Assembly (NCBI GenBank): GCA_963691705.1
Contig: OY829543.1
Coordinates: forward strand, 49,952,564 to 50,016,563
Reading direction: 5' to 3'
Origin: Viola odorata
Taxonomy: Eukaryota; Streptophyta; Magnoliopsida; Malpighiales; Violaceae
Length of the DNA stretch: 64,000 nt
Shown here piece after piece: positions 48,601 to 59,622 of the stretch. The position numbers and the translations under genes are program-made. Each line of letters starts with the position of its first letter. Positions within the stretch are counted from its first letter, which is position 1. A model generated the notes under the pieces. It was not told the origin of the DNA, did no database searches, and worked only from the letters and a program-made list of their open reading frames with translations.

Positions 48601-51600
48601 TTGTTGCATTTCAGTCAAATACACCTACTCAAAGTTGAAGTTTGGAGGAAATAACAGTTTATGAAATGTGACCAGATTTTTTTTTTGCTTACATTGTGGA
48701 AAAAGTTAAGAACAATTATTAATACTTTTTTAAAGTCAAAAAATATATTTTTTTTTATTTCAGTTCTTAAGTTGTTTTTGCAAAAAAAATAATATAAAAA
48801 AATTGTGCATCATCATTTGGAGGATAGTATCGTATTTACGCCTTTGTTGTCTTGCATTTTAAAAAGTTCTTTATATCCTTAAGTATGATTTTTTCCAAAC
48901 TTAACGTTAAAATAGTACATGGTATTTCCTCTCCCCTTTTCTTTTCCAGCTCCTCTTTTTGCTTTTCTTTTTGGGTTTCCCCAGGGGTCCTCTATGCCCT
49001 TATGGCAGGAGACTGATCTCGCTCGAGGATGGTCAGGTCCTAAAGAGGGTAGCCGGAAGACTAATCCTCTTTTTGCTTTTTGCGAGTTTTTATACTGCAT
49101 TAATAGAACATTTTTTTCTTATACATATTTTTTTTGTCTTGACTAATCTCTAAATGCCAACAAGCAAAATTCTAAAAAAGAATATATATTAAATTGGACT
49201 TCTTGTTGCAAGTTGTAATGATTTCTGATGAAAGGAATGACGTGGCACAAACAGGTTTAAAGAATGTTCTGGACTTTTTGTTGCATAACAATACTTTGAA
49301 GCAATTGATGCTGTTATGCGTAGTGCTGGTCACATGGGCTCCATTGATTAGTTTGCATTTCAGAATGTGAAAATTTAGAAGGCAAATTATTATTACTGTT
49401 ATCTGAATATCATCTCTACTTTAATAATGAATATTTCTCTTTTATTTCTCAGTAGTTTTCCAAGAGATTTTTTATTTATTTGGAATCACGAAAGATGGGT
49501 ACATATCCTAGATAATGAATTGATATCTTTTTTACCTACATCATTTTTTTTCTTTCCTTTTTTTAGTGCTGTCTATAATATATAATAGTAATGCTTAATT
49601 TTTATTGATTGAAAGAGTTGGCGGTTTTACTTTTCCGAAAATGAAACTCATAAATAATTACTATAATGTGCAGATCGACACAAAAAATATCCTATTTATA
49701 TGTGGTGGAGCTTTTGTTGATCTTGACAAGACCATTTCTGACAGGTAACACTGTTCAGTAACTCACTTGAAGAGATTACCTGCAATATATATATATCTGT
49801 TTCTGGGTATTAACTAGAAACTAGCTATTATAATTACCAGACGGCAAGATTCGTCAATTGGATTTGGCGCACCTGTCCGTGCCAACATGAGAGCAGGAGG
49901 TGTAACCGATGCGGCCGTCACATCATCTTTACTTGAATCTGTAAGAATAACCAAGTTATTTATATATATGAATTTGAAATCTATAACGCCTATTTTTTCA
50001 TTCCCTATCAACATCTTTAGTGGTTCCAGTACTATGCGAACACAGGTTATAGTTGAAACCATTGTCCACTGTAATCCTTAAAGACTGCTTTTACTTTCTC
50101 AGGTTGAGAGTGCTGACCTTATTGCATATGGCCTTATACCAGAGTTTATTGGACGCTTCCCAATACTAGTTAGTTTGTTGGCTCTGACTGAGGACCAGCT
50201 GGTTCGGGTAAGAAACCAATACGCTGCTGTGTTTGAATGATTCTGCTGTTTGCTATTCTGACAATGTGCTTAGTGGCTGTATTGAGTATGTTTTGAATTT
50301 TGGTTGATTTGGAATGTTGGTTGAAATGGGAGAGATATCCAAGAGTTGACTGTAGAAATTTTTATTATGGCCACGTTTCAATAGTATTGCAGTTGAAATA
50401 AAAAAGAATTATTCAGCTGTATGAGTGGTCTAAAGAGTTGATGGTTTCTTTGCCATGATAAATGCATACCTTTCTGTTGTCTGCTTGATCTTAGTTATAG
50501 CTTTTTGATGGAAACATGTTTTCTTGTTCATTATAGGATATTAGTAATTACTCCCTCTGGATTGAATTACTTGTCTTACTCGCATCCCAATATTCAGTAG
50601 GGAACGCATATCGAGAAGGCCGGATGAGGCACTATTTGACCCCAAAAAAATCCGAATTTTTTTTTGAACGTACGTTAATCCTTAACGTACTTCCCAGAAA
50701 AACTTAGGAGCAAAATTGTCTCAAATAGTGAGTCTACCGGCCGTTTTAAGATACGTGCCGAAACAGTAAAAGCAAAAGCTAAAACGACATTTATTGAGGG
50801 ACGGAGGGAGTAATATACTTGCTATGACCCTGATTGCACATCCATCCTTTACATCGGTTTCATGATTGCTTTGGCTTTAATTCTTTTGAAATTTAGTTTA
50901 ACTCAGAAATGAACAAAGTAAACTTTGAGACAAGAACTGTTCGTAAATGTCCTTTCGCAGCATAATGGCTTAACATATTTTTTGGGGTCAATAGCCAGCC
51001 TTTGAAAAAGGAAATCACATAATAAGGGCTGAACATAACTTTTGGTTTTTGTTGGCAGGTTCTCACAGAACCAAAAAATGCTCTTGGTAAGCAGTACAAG
51101 AAATTGCTTAGCATGAACAATGTAAGAGACTAATTCCCTACTCCTCCTTTCTCTCCCTTTCTCACTTCACGGATCACATGCATACATGCAGCTATTTAGT
51201 AGTTAACTTTCATTTTAGTTTGGGGGAATGTGATCGTTAACATTGACTACTTTCTCGATTTCAGGTGAAGCTACATTTTACAGAGAAAGCATTAAGACTG
51301 ATTGCTGAAAAGGCAATGGTTAAGAATACGGGTGCCAGGGGTTTGCGGGCCATTCTCGAAAATATTCTAACCGATTCCATGTATGAGGTATGGGAGTCCT
51401 TGGTCTTTGAAAACACTGGTCACTACAGAGCATTTGGTTTTGATATCTGCACACTAAAAATCATTTGATTGCTTCCTTTCTTTAGATCCCAGAGATTAAA
51501 ATAGGAAGCGACAGAGTAGATGCTGTTATTGTTGATGAGGAGTCTGTAGGCACAGTAGATGCACCTGGATGTGGTGGAAAAATCCTCAGGGGTGACGGTG

Positions 51601-52007
51601 CATTCAAGAGTTATCTTGCCGAGCATGAGTTGAAAAATTCAATAGTAAGTTCTTCTGCTTGGTGTAGCCATTTGTAATTGTCTTGACCGTTTCTTAGATC
51701 TTATGAAGAGCATTAGCCTGATGGCCGCACTATGCTTATTTAGAATTTTATTATATATCGACTATAGGGTAAAGTTTTATTGATTGCAGTAATTTGATCT
51801 GTTAGAAACGATGTATACCTTCTTGAGGTTTAAGACCACCTATACTTGATTGGCCTGGTTGAGTTAGTTAAGTTGGGTTTCGTGATAAGCTAATCCAACG
51901 GTGGTCATCTTTCGTAGGAAAATGGCGAGACAGCTGATGTGGAGTTGCAGGAGGGTGAGGGCGAGGGTAAAGCAGAGGTCTCGTCAAGAAGAGCGATGAG
52001 CATGTAA
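42614..52007 (+). CDS. CLPX: Mitochondrial ClpX, regulatory ATPase of the Clp protease
   Basis: Fifteen exons join in frame to 745 residues: 42614-43582, 43999-44060, 44184-44338, 44490-44569, 44898-44948, 45962-46036, 46127-46204, 48411-48467, 49674-49744, 49841-49940, 50103-50207, 51059-51121, 51265-51387, 51486-51644, 51918-52007. The N-terminal presequence is basic. A C4 zinc finger (CPRC...CPSC) and a Pro/Gly/Asn-rich linker follow. The AAA+ core has Walker A GPTGSGKT (split by intron 3), pore loop GYVG, Walker [10 protein letters not shown], the RKH loop and the ClpP-docking IGF. It unfolds proteins and feeds them to ClpP in the matrix. Intron 4 uses a GC donor. Intron 11 holds a Stowaway. 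Confidence 0.95.
43315..43362 (+). repeat. Hexanucleotide repeat coding for Gly-Asn in CLPX
   Basis: GGCAAT and GGGAAT units encode an alternating Gly-Asn run in the linker before the AAA+ domain. A glycine run (GGGGGGSGG) follows about 35 residues later. The linker is likely flexible. Confidence 0.8.
50551..50810. mobile_element. Stowaway-type MITE in CLPX intron 11, 260 bp
   Basis: CTCCCTCTGG to ACGGAGGGAG with TA on both sides. It is the best preserved copy in the window and the inverse of the copy at 31741-31998. The intron around it (50208-51058) keeps normal splice sites. Confidence 0.93.
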
Positions 52008-53051
52008 AATTGGTACCCGATATAGTTGTTGTTGTTGTGGTTGGTAAAATTCTTGTTATTTGTAAATTTCCCATTCATAATTTGGATATGTAAAATTATA
52101 TATCCTCTTGTAAAACGAACAGCATATAATAATAATAGCTAGCTTCTGGCGAAAAAAAGTTTAATGTTCGTATAGTGTCTTGTTTAAGCAGCGCACTGTA
52201 CACTTTGTATCATTTCGTCATCCATCAATAATTCTAAATTCTAAGTTAAGGAATTTCACTTCTGTTTTTTCCACATTTATCTTTTGGATTGGAGACGAAA
52301 GGTAAATGTTGGAAGATTTGGCAACACAATTGAAATCAGTAATTTTAACAAAACCATGGTTAGAACTTAGAAGGAACTGTTGGAAGATTTGGCTCACGAA
52401 AAACTTGAATCAAAGTGAAAGCATCAAAGAGTAAAGCATTTTTGAATCTGAGTTTATACCTTTCTCCGTAATATATAAACATTTATTTTATTCGATTTAT
52501 CTTTATTTTCATCGAAACCAAAATATAAAAAAATTCATTTCTTCACAACCAAAAAAGGAACCAAATTTTGTAACAGGCAGGTGTTGTGAACATTAAAGCC
52601 AGATTCTCCAAATGGTATCATAAAACTCATAATTAAAGACAATAAATAATATCTAGTGAATTATTCAGAGACTTTTATTTTTATTTTTATTAAAGTAAGA
52701 GGCATAAAAATCAAAACAGAGTTTGTAATCCAGTAATTATGATTAATTAGGAGAAGGATGCATTTGGATTAGCAATGAAAGAATGTTCTACTACTAATCT
52801 AAGTGAAATTTTAGTTTATTTTCAAAAGTATAATGAGAAGAAAGACAAAAGGAGGTGGTAAATGATATAACATAATAATCACTTAACAATGTTCAAAGAA
52901 TAACATTAAAGCTCTGATCTGCCTTTGTATAAAAGCACAGAGCATTTTATGAGAACTTAATTAGATCCAATCGAATTGAACCGAACTAAACGGGACTAAA
53001 CTTCAAAAAGAAATACTGGTCCCCTTAAATAGAAAACAAACTTTCGTTTGT
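52008..53051. other. Intergenic between CLPX and fructokinase (convergent)
   Basis: It should hold two 3' UTRs. AT-rich, no element with ends, no gene. Confidence 0.55.
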
Positions 53052-54526
53052 TTACTTCTTCATGAGCGCGTGAGCGTCGGCAACGGATGGAAGGGAAGGA
53101 ATTGCTCCTTTCTGGGTTGTGGAAATAGCACCACATGCGTTAGCAAACAACAGTGTCTCCTTCAATTTCTTCTCATCCTGATCATCAAATTTTATATCAA
53201 ATTAATTTTCATGAGACAAATATATATATATATATATATATAAGAGAAAAAAAAAAAAAAAAACAGAAGAATTGCATACATCTAAAATGGAAGGATCTTT
53301 GGCCACAGAGACGAGGAATGCACCAACAAAAGAATCACCAGCTCCAGTTGTGTCCACTGTTTTCACTGCAAATCCGCCCACTTTTCCTTTGAATTTCTGT
53401 AATTCCAATCAGTACATCATTTTTAAATAAGACCTGAATAGGCCCTTTCCGTCGCTCACGATTTAACCCGAGAAAATCATATATATGTTAATTACCTTGG
53501 TGAAATATCTGCAACCCTTCTCTCCATCGGTGACAATGAGCAACTTGAGGCGATCATGCCACAGAGACAAGACCACTTCTTCTTTGTTAGCATCTCCTTT
53601 TGTCAGAAACTCTACCTCATCATCACTCACCTAATTCAAATTCAAATAGAAATTAAAAATTGAAAAAAAAATGAACCTTAATTTTCAATTCGTTTTGTTT
53701 TAGTCACGTACCTTAATGAAATCGGCTTCGGTCCAGATGCTTTTGATCCCATCTCTAGCAGCATCGGCAGAGGGCCAAAGGGGCAACCTGACATTAGGGT
53801 CATAAGAGAGGAGAGCGCCGGCAGCCCTGGCGGCTTTCATGGCTGCCATATGAGCCGACCTGCATGGCTCGGCGATCAAGCTGATGGAGCCATAATGGAA
53901 GATCTTGGAACTCTTGATGAGTTCCATGTTCAGCTCAGACTCCTTAAGGAGCATGTCGGCGCTAGGGTTTCGGTAGAACATGAACTCCCTCTCCCCATCT
54001 TTCCTTAATGTCACAAAAGCCAAAGCAGTTCTTGCATGCTTATCAAAGCACACCCCTTCGCTCTTCACTCCATTCTTTTTCAGTATGTCAACCAGCATGT
54101 GCCCAAACTCATCATCTCCAACCTATTATCAAAATCAAATTTGTAAATAAATAATTTAAATCTTATTTAGGGTTTCGATTGTGATCTAAAGAGATTACAA
54201 AATACTACCAGAACAGTTCAACCACACCGAACCAACTCGCTATCCAGACGAATTTGTGACCAAAATCCATTCCCCAGGCAGAATAGATTTAAAAAAAGAT
54301 ACATATATAAGTTTGAGATCAAATAATAATAATAATATATACGTACCTTGCCGATAAAGGCAGAATTACCGCCAAGCTTGTTAATGGCACAAGCAACGTT
54401 AGCCGGAGCACCACCAGCTGCTTTGACAAAACCACCGGATTCGGCCAAGGAAACACCGGCAACATCAGGAACAAAATCAATCAGCATCTCCCCGAAACAA
54501 GATACTAGTGGTTGTTGGCTTCCCAT
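53052..54526 (-). CDS. FRK: Fructokinase (pfkB family)
   Basis: Five exons (54526-54347, 54122-53712, 53630-53496, 53396-53280, 53177-53052) give 322 residues. The substrate region [18 protein letters not shown] (exon 1) and the ATP-site signature [13 protein letters not shown] with catalytic Asp (exon 4) are complete. The enzyme phosphorylates fructose from sucrose cleavage to fructose-6-phosphate in the cytosol. No transit peptide is seen; the protein starts [18 protein letters not shown]. All splice sites are GT-AG. Intron 4 contains a (TA)n plus poly-A run (53219-53263). It converges with CLPX and diverges from the receptor kinase. Confidence 0.96.
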
Positions 54527-56259
54527 CTTCGTTTTGCAATTCTTTTTTTATTTTTTTTAAAAAAACTATCAATTTCTAGTACTTCAGCTGCAGGTTTATA
54601 TCCTCCCATATATATATACACACACACTTGTACGAGAAGAGAAAATAATGGATATATAGTTATTTATTTATTAAAGAATACAAAAAGATAATCAGTTAAT
54701 TTCACTGATGACTAGAGAATGATATCCATATTTAGATCTTGTTTAACAAACTTACCTTAACTTATCCAACAAGATTATCTTCGAATTAAGGATAAATATG
54801 CTAATTTTCCAATGTAATGCCCATGAAATCTCGTTAATTACTTCTTTTTTCTTTCTATAGGTTCCCAGTAGGAATCAAATCAAACTTGGACTGATCAAGC
54901 TTTTTAAATTATATATTATCCTTTATTACGAAACAAAATCACCCTATGGATTTATCTGTTTAATCCTTTTCTGATTGAGATGGTGCAAAGCAAAGATGTT
55001 GTTAAACAAAGATTAACAGATCATTATCTTTCTTTCTAAACACAATTACTAATAATTATTATCCTTAACCTATAAAATCGATATTGTGGCGGTTTTAGTT
55101 CGGATTCTTGACCTATTTTGGGGGTTTTATAAATTACAGATAAAGAATAGGTCTACTTTCAACTAATTAATTAGTCTTTTTTTTGTTTGTTACAAATTAA
55201 TGCCATGTCACTATTTTCCTTCCTAATAATAATAATAAACTCTAGTTATACAAGGGTGCAACTCCTCTCCACCAAAGCTTTTCAGCTGTAATTATTATTA
55301 TTATTTTTATTTTTAATTTTTTTTATATAAAGATTATTATTTTTAAATAATCCAGTGGTAGGAACTCGAATTGAGGTTTGAATGCCAAGTGTAAAAAAAA
55401 AAATAGCATCCTTAACGGGCTAATTTTAATTAGAGAGTCCCAAAAGCCGAAACCACCATATTAAGCGTTCGTCCAACAAAGAATATAATCAAGCGAAGAA
55501 AGATCCAAACGATAAAGAGGGAAGAAAAATCAATTGATAGAACCGCTTGGACTCTCCACCATCGAAAGAAATAATGTGAAAATCGTAGTCGCATGAAAAC
55601 AATGAGCCAAGAGATTTGTCAGTCTCTAATTGTCTTTGATCGCAAATCAAGAGTTATTTTAGTTAGCGCAAAAGATCAGTACAATACATTTTATATTTTT
55701 CGTTCCATGTTTGACTGATTTTCAGAGTCAACTGACTTCAAGAAGGTTGTATAACTTACTTTTGTATAAGTTGTAAATTTTGTACAAATTTTAAGTTTTT
55801 TTTGTTGGTTTATTATGAACACTAAAATAAAAATAAAGCATAAATTATCTGAAGATTATGTTTTGCATTTGTGCAAGAAAAGAACTTCCAACCTTATATA
55901 TATACACCCCTTGTATAGGTGTTGTAAGAGGAAGAGGCTGGAAATGGGAAGGCAAGAACTGTGTTTGACCATTTCAAATGTTATGTGTCCACGGATTTAC
56001 CTGACCAGAATTTCATTTCAGTTCTGGTGTGGTGGCAGCTACAAAAATAGGCGGCAAGGCCAACCGATCTCTTGCAACAAAGATCCTCCTCCTCAAACGT
56101 TGCCTTATTATTGGGGAAAAAAACCACAATCTCACCTGTCAATTCCTTTCCCCTACATAATCAACATGAATGAATTTATACCAAAAACTATAATAATACC
56201 ACTCCATTAATAACCCTATAAGGCTTCATTTCCTTTAGCATCCTCCTCGCCCAGGAGGG
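54527..56259. other. Intergenic between two divergent genes
   Basis: It holds the fructokinase TATA box and AT-rich DNA with poly-T runs near 55320. A frame at 55815-56210 covers the probable leader of the receptor kinase but matches nothing. TATATATATA at 55895 may be the receptor kinase TATA box. Confidence 0.5.
54609..54618 (-). promoter_or_regulatory. Likely TATA box of fructokinase
   Basis: TATATATATA lies about 85 bases before the ATG on the minus strand, next to a short TG repeat. Confidence 0.5.
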
Positions 56260-58845
56260 ATGGAGATAGGAAACAATCCCACAAAATCCATATCCATTCC
56301 TTCTCTATCCTCCTTCTTCCACCCGTCTTCAACCATGGCTATCCTCCTGCTTCTTCTCTATGCATTCCTTTCAGGCCCTGCCATTGTCTCTGCCGCTACC
56401 AATGCCTTCCAACCGGCTGATAACATCCTCATCAGTTGCGGCACCAAGAACTTGGCTACACTCCCTGATGGAAGAATCTTCAAGACTGACCATGAAACCC
56501 AAGGCTTCTTAAAAACTGACGAAAATATCCTCATAGATGTCCCCTCTGCAGATGTTCCTTCCCCGATCTATCAATCAGCCAGGGTTTTTAAACAGGAAGC
56601 CACTTATACATTCACCCTGAAAGCTTCAGGGTGGCATTGGGTGCGCCTCCATTTCTTTGCAATCGACAACCCTCAGTATCAGCTTCGAAATGCCACGTTC
56701 TCGGTCACAACGGATAAGTATGTCCTCCTGCACAACTACAACGATGACAACAGTACCAATGTCACCGTTAGGGAGTATCTTATTAACGCCACCGACCCAA
56801 ACTTTACCATCCACTTTCAACCTTTGAAGAATTCCATTGCTTTCATCAATGCCATTGAGGTTGTTTCTGCTCCAGATATTTTGATCACAGATCAAGCCAC
56901 CAGACTTTTCCCAGTTTCGAGCTACCCTGGTTTGGGAAAATTTGGATACCAAGTTGTGTACAGGCTTAACATGGGGGGTCCTTTGATTACCACAACGAAT
57001 GACACCCTAGGCAGAACATGGATACCTGATAAGCCATACCTTAAGAATGCAGCCTTGGCTCAAAGCGCCACCATTCCTACATCCTCCATCAAATACCCAC
57101 AGGAACTCTCACCACTGATTGCACCAGCAACAATTTATGCATCAGCTGAGCAAATGGCTGATTCTGACACAAGAGACCAAAACTTCAATGTAACATGGCA
57201 GTTTGATGTTGATCCAGCATTTAGCTACCTTGTTCGGCTTCATTTCTGTGACATTGTCAGTAAATCCCTTGATGATCTGTATTTTAATGTGTACATTAAT
57301 GGAAAAACTGCAATCTCCGGGTTGGATCTCTCCTCTCTGAAAGGCCAGCTTGCAGTTCCATATTACAGGGATATGGTGGTGGATGCTGCCTTGACGCCGA
57401 ATAAACTCTCCGTGGAGATTGGCCCAATGAACGAGGGAGGTGGAACAAAAAATGCCATTCTAAATGGCTTGGAAATCCTCAAAATGAGCAACTCAGTTGA
57501 CAGTTTGGATGGGGAATTTGGTGTCGATGGTAGGAAGGCTCTTGCTGGCCGTGGCACAGTTGCAGCAGTGGGGTTCGCAATGATGTTTGGTGCTTTTGTT
57601 GGGTTGGGAGCAATGGTGATCAAGTGGCACAAAAGACCCCAAGATTGGCAGAGGAGAAATAGCTTTTCTTCTTGGTTACTTCCTCTCCATGCTGGTGATA
57701 CTAGTTTCATGACCAGCAAAACAGGATCTCACAAGAGCAACTTTTACTCTTCAACTTTTGGCCTGGGTCGGTATTTCTCTTTCTCTGAGCTGCAGGAAGC
57801 AACAAAGAACTTTGACTCAAGTGAGATAATTGGTGTTGGTGGTTTTGGTAATGTCTATATTGGTACACTTGATGATGGCACCAAAGTTGCAGTGAAGAGA
57901 GGGAATCCCCAATCTGAACAAGGAATCACAGAATTCCAGACAGAAATCCAAATGTTATCCAAGCTCAGGCACAGGCATTTGGTGTCACTTATTGGTTATT
58001 GTGACGAGAATGATGAAATGATCCTGGTTTATGAGTTCATGTCCAATGGACCTTTTAGGGACCACCTTTACGGCAAGAACCTGCCACCTTTGTCATGGAA
58101 ACAGCGGCTAGAGATCTGTATCGGAGCTGCTCGTGGACTTCATTACCTGCATACTGGCACTGCACAAGGTATCATTCACCGTGATGTGAAAACCACAAAC
58201 ATTTTGCTTGATGATGCCTTCGTCGCCAAAGTTGCAGATTTTGGTCTGTCCAAAGATGCACCTATGGGGCAGGGTCACGTAAGTACTGCTGTTAAGGGTA
58301 GCTTTGGATACCTTGACCCGGAATACTTCAGGAGGCAGCAACTGACAGATAAATCTGATGTGTACTCATTTGGGGTGGTGCTTCTTGAGGCCTTGTTGGC
58401 AAGACCAGCAATCAACCCAACTCTTCCAAGAGAGCAAGTTAACTTGGCTGAGTGGGCAATGCAATGGAAGCGGAAGGGCTTGCTAGAAAAGGTCATTGAT
58501 CCTCTGCTCGTCGGCACCATCAATCCTGAATCAATGAAGAAGTATGCTGAGGCTGCAGAAAAGTGCTTGGCAGATCATGGCGTTGACAGGCCTACTATGG
58601 GAGATGTTCTGTGGAACTTGGAGTATGCCCTGCAGCTTCAAGAGGCTTTTGCTGAAGGAAAGGCCGACGATGAAGGCAAATCATCCTCAGCAGTGGTACC
58701 ACCTTCTGCTGCTACTACACCAATCCCTGAGAACTGCCTCATTTCTGTCCCGGAAGAGAACAAAAACCCAGCTGAAGTTCAGACCATTGATCAGCACTCG
58801 GGGACTGCCATGTTTTCCCAATTCGCGGGCCTCAATGGCAGGTAA
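56260..58845 (+). CDS. BUPS1: CrRLK1L receptor kinase, BUPS1/BUPS2 type
   Basis: 861 residues, intronless as usual in this family. The MEI start is kept because relatives start similarly; ATG 56335 is the alternative. A signal peptide (AILLLLLYAFLSGPAIVSA) is followed by a malectin-like ectodomain (about 50-415), one membrane segment (432-456) and a kinase. The kinase has GVGGFGNVY, VAVKRG, IIHRDVKTTN, DFGLSK and GSFGYLDPEYF, all intact. KWHKRPQDWQRRNSFSSWLL and LHAGDTSFMTSKTGSHKS after the membrane are close to At4g39110/At2g21480 (BUPS1/2), which sense RALF peptides in pollen tubes and keep the tube intact. That role is inferred from similarity. Confidence 0.92.
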   Translation: MEIGNNPTKSISIPSLSSFFHPSSTMAILLLLLYAFLSGPAIVSAATNAFQPADNILISCGTKNLATLPDGRIFKTDHETQGFLKTDENILIDVPSADVPSPIYQSARVFKQEATYTFTLKASGWHWVRLHFFAIDNPQYQLRNATFSVTTDKYVLLHNYNDDNSTNVTVREYLINATDPNFTIHFQPLKNSIAFINAIEVVSAPDILITDQATRLFPVSSYPGLGKFGYQVVYRLNMGGPLITTTNDTLGRTWIPDKPYLKNAALAQSATIPTSSIKYPQELSPLIAPATIYASAEQMADSDTRDQNFNVTWQFDVDPAFSYLVRLHFCDIVSKSLDDLYFNVYINGKTAISGLDLSSLKGQLAVPYYRDMVVDAALTPNKLSVEIGPMNEGGGTKNAILNGLEILKMSNSVDSLDGEFGVDGRKALAGRGTVAAVGFAMMFGAFVGLGAMVIKWHKRPQDWQRRNSFSSWLLPLHAGDTSFMTSKTGSHKSNFYSSTFGLGRYFSFSELQEATKNFDSSEIIGVGGFGNVYIGTLDDGTKVAVKRGNPQSEQGITEFQTEIQMLSKLRHRHLVSLIGYCDENDEMILVYEFMSNGPFRDHLYGKNLPPLSWKQRLEICIGAARGLHYLHTGTAQGIIHRDVKTTNILLDDAFVAKVADFGLSKDAPMGQGHVSTAVKGSFGYLDPEYFRRQQLTDKSDVYSFGVVLLEALLARPAINPTLPREQVNLAEWAMQWKRKGLLEKVIDPLLVGTINPESMKKYAEAAEKCLADHGVDRPTMGDVLWNLEYALQLQEAFAEGKADDEGKSSSAVVPPSAATTPIPENCLISVPEENKNPAEVQTIDQHSGTAMFSQFAGLNGR

Positions 58846-59622
58846 CTTGCACAAAAGGTCAAAGCATGAACAGTAATCTATATACTATCTCCTGGGATAC
58901 TTGATCTGGATTTTAAATGGTGGCCTTTTGCTGTTGCCTCTGCTATGGGGTATGCTTAGCAGCACACATTCATGAAGCAGCAGTTGCAAGAGTTTTATGT
59001 ATCACCAAGTATGTAGCAATTGTTCAATCTGCACATTCTCTGTTGTATCTTTCCTGTCTATTTGTCCTCTTTCTTGTGTGTAATGTTTGTTTCCATGGTT
59101 CCCAGATTGTATCAATCATACATTGTGATTAACATGCTTGTAAGTTGTATGCATAGAAATACAAATACATGAAGCAGTAGCATGCATATATAGATAATAT
59201 GACATAACAGTACCTTTGTAACTTTTGTCAAAGTATTAAAGTAAACAAAGACGTGCTTTCAAATATTCTACGATAATTTTACAGGAAATTAGATCACCTT
59301 AACAAATTGACGAAATTTCTTAATCAATGCTCAATTAACTTTTTACTCATACCAAGCATCTCTACCAAAGTGAACCATTTGATCAAATGGTTATTTCAGG
59401 GTTAAGCCATAAATGCAAACAAACATTCTTGATAATCTGTACCGGGCATAAACTACTACCTTTTAGTGCATGACTAATTAAAGTTTGAAGGAAAAGAGAC
59501 AAAAGATAATGCCTAGTTCATATCAGATAGCACTCCAATTGTGTAAAACATATTAATGGCACTAACAAAAATCGCTTTCACAACGCATGGTTTTGACATG
59601 AGAAGTGAAGGATTAGTGTACA
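58846..59622. other. Intergenic between receptor kinase and cupin gene
   Basis: Mostly 3' UTR of two convergent genes. No repeat or gene is seen. Confidence 0.55.

Noticed and set aside
55815..56210. 131-codon frame upstream of the receptor kinase
   Set aside because: It overlaps the likely leader and has no recognisable domain.
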